Source of the DNA: Bacteroidota bacterium
Lineage (GTDB): Bacteria > Bacteroidota > JABWAT01
Assembly (NCBI GenBank): GCA_020161835.1
Contig: JAIUNL010000002.1
Span: 62,001 to 126,000, forward strand
Reading direction: 5' to 3'
DNA: 64,000 nt
Shown here: positions 62,936 through 64,000 of the stretch, one piece after another
Position numbering within the stretch: the first letter of the stretch is position 1
How the letters are laid out: the number at the start of each line of letters is the position of its first letter
Notes under the pieces: model-generated
Told to the model about the DNA's origin: nothing
Seen by the model: only the letters and a program-made list of their open reading frames with translations
The model's database searches: none
Program-made: the position numbers and the translations under genes

Positions 62936-64000
62936 ATGACTGGAAAACAAAACAGGATACATCCTGGATTAATCCTGGCCGCATTGGCCGGATTGATTCT
63001 TACTTTCTTAACCGCCGAACACTTCATACCCTTCAACTCTTTCCCCAATTCAATCACCCGATCTGATGCTATTTCAATCTCACGGGATTACCTGAAAAAG
63101 AAAGGCTATCCGGTTGATCAATATGAGTCAACCGCCTGGGTAACTGACACTGACAACCACCGTCTAGCCTGGAAGTACACATCCTATGACCGGGCCAATG
63201 AACTTACCGATTCAGCAACTCATGGCCTTTTTAGCGCAAGATGGCAAACCTACTTCTACCAGAATGTGAATCAGAGTGCACCCCAACGTAAATTTTATTT
63301 ATTTCTTGATGGAACTGGCAAAGTTACCGGATTCAGTTTCGTGCTTTATGAAAAAATTGAAAATGCAGAATTCGGAAACCCAAATCTTGAACAAATTGAA
63401 GCAAGAAAAATTTTCGATCAGTTTCTTTCTGCTGATGGATTGGACACGACCGGATTTGCAACAATTGAGGCAAGCAGTGTACATCAGGAAAAGCGGACCC
63501 AGCATACTTTTAAACTTCAGAAACCATTCCCTGAACTTGAATCAAAACTTCAGATTTACGGAATGGTTTCAGGAAGTGAACTTACTGTTGTTGTTTATGA
63601 GCTCATTCCACCTGAAAAGTTTTCGTCTGAAAAGGCGGACTTTCAAGGAATTGGTTTTCTTATTTTTCTGGGATCTGTTGTCATCTTTTTCTTTGTCCTG
63701 ATTTTACAGCTTGGTGTTTTTCTTAAAAAGTACCACGAAGGTGAAGTCGGTGTAAAAACTGCCGGAACACTTTTCTGGATTATGCTTATTGTGAGCAGTT
63801 TTGTCAGTCTGAGTAAATTCCCTGTGGCGGGTTACGGATTTGGCTTTGGTGAACTTTCATACACCTGGGTTTCAATTGTCACCCTGGTCATCAAACTGTT
63901 GATTTTCAATCCGCTTTATGCTCTGGCTGTATTTTCAGCCTGGAGTATCGGTGAATCTTACCTCAGAGAATCTCACAGCGATAAACTTGCTGCACTTGAC
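62936..64000 (+). CDS. Membrane protein, N-terminal part (possibly CPBP-family protease)
   Basis: The frame is open from ATG 62936 to the window end (355 codons); the gene continues beyond. After a membrane helix (LAALAGLILTFLTAEHFIPF) comes a domain of about 190 residues (YPVDQYESTAWVTDTDNHRL; FLDGTGKVTGFSFVLYEKI), then a membrane block starting GIGFLIFLGSVVIFFFVLIL and ending AVFSAWSIGESYLRESHSDK. The last text resembles the entrance of CPBP intramembrane proteases, but the catalytic motifs would lie outside the window, so this is tentative. GGGGG in front of the ATG may be its ribosome site. Confidence 0.7.
   Translation, partial: MTGKQNRIHPGLILAALAGLILTFLTAEHFIPFNSFPNSITRSDAISISRDYLKKKGYPVDQYESTAWVTDTDNHRLAWKYTSYDRANELTDSATHGLFSARWQTYFYQNVNQSAPQRKFYLFLDGTGKVTGFSFVLYEKIENAEFGNPNLEQIEARKIFDQFLSADGLDTTGFATIEASSVHQEKRTQHTFKLQKPFPELESKLQIYGMVSGSELTVVVYELIPPEKFSSEKADFQGIGFLIFLGSVVIFFFVLILQLGVFLKKYHEGEVGVKTAGTLFWIMLIVSSFVSLSKFPVAGYGFGFGELSYTWVSIVTLVIKLLIFNPLYALAVFSAWSIGESYLRESHSDKLAALD

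Noticed and set aside
1..64000. Prophage or integrative element
   Set aside because: No integrase, phage structural genes or attachment repeats were seen; only the transposase relic and small repeats indicate mobility.

Overview
The window looks like a chromosome segment of a free-living, Gram-negative bacterium of the Bacteroidota / FCB group, probably one of its non-Bacteroidia branches such as Ignavibacteria, Kapabacteria or a relative. The evidence is read from the sequence. Three secreted proteins end in a Por-type (T9SS) sorting domain with a YPNPFNP core. Several promoters fit the Bacteroidota pattern TTG-N19/20-TAnnTTTG. There are large Reg_prop/Y_Y_Y sensor kinases and many lipoproteins with a Cys lipobox. 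Clear AGGAG-type Shine-Dalgarno sites precede several genes, which argues against typical Bacteroidia. No rRNA, tRNA or CRISPR array was seen.

Layout. 1-4.6 kb: end of an S9 peptidase facing a two-gene pyruvate:ferredoxin oxidoreductase. 5-20 kb: surface and signalling block with a glycine-rich T9SS protein, a stand-alone receiver, a LytTR regulator with its LytS-type kinase, a CotH/lamin-tail T9SS protein, and a second Reg_prop kinase of HisKA type. 20-26 kb: a lemA - TPM domain - lipoprotein - nitrilase operon, then a UPF0210/ACT pair. 26-32.5 kb: lysine/diaminopimelate operon asd-lysC-dapB-dapA-dapD, with a secreted DNase I-fold protein coupled to its end. 33-43 kb: DEAD-box RNA helicase, small lipoprotein, membrane SpoIIE phosphatase, PcrA/UvrD helicase, and a lipoprotein plus beta-barrel pair. 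43-50.6 kb: transposase relic, TfoX-domain protein, two unknown lipoproteins, a PD40 propeller lipoprotein, and a single-chain restriction-methylation enzyme. 51-57 kb: GH3 beta-glucosidase, glycosyltransferase, DNase I-fold lipoprotein and two small membrane proteins. 57-62 kb: double-receiver regulator with its kinase, then TerC, small membrane protein, ferritin-like protein and another small membrane protein. The window ends in a truncated membrane-protein gene.

The most distinctive non-coding content is at least five families of short hairpin elements, mostly between genes and often in head-to-head pairs, as in REP/BIME elements. One family keeps an 11-nt loop and changes its stems. Another keeps short outer arms and changes an inner palindrome. 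A third keeps GTCAT/ATCCA ends and swaps the stem core. One head-to-head pair lies inside a coding sequence and is translated in frame. A relic of a REP-associated (RAYT/Y1) transposase is bordered by a perfect 28-nt palindrome and a truncated copy of it, which suggests how such elements may move.

Functions link as follows. Ferredoxin-dependent pyruvate metabolism, lysine/cell-wall precursor synthesis, polysaccharide use (GH3) and T9SS secretion form the metabolic and surface theme. Three two-component kinases plus a SpoIIE phosphatase form the signalling theme. TerC and a ferritin-like protein point to metal homeostasis.
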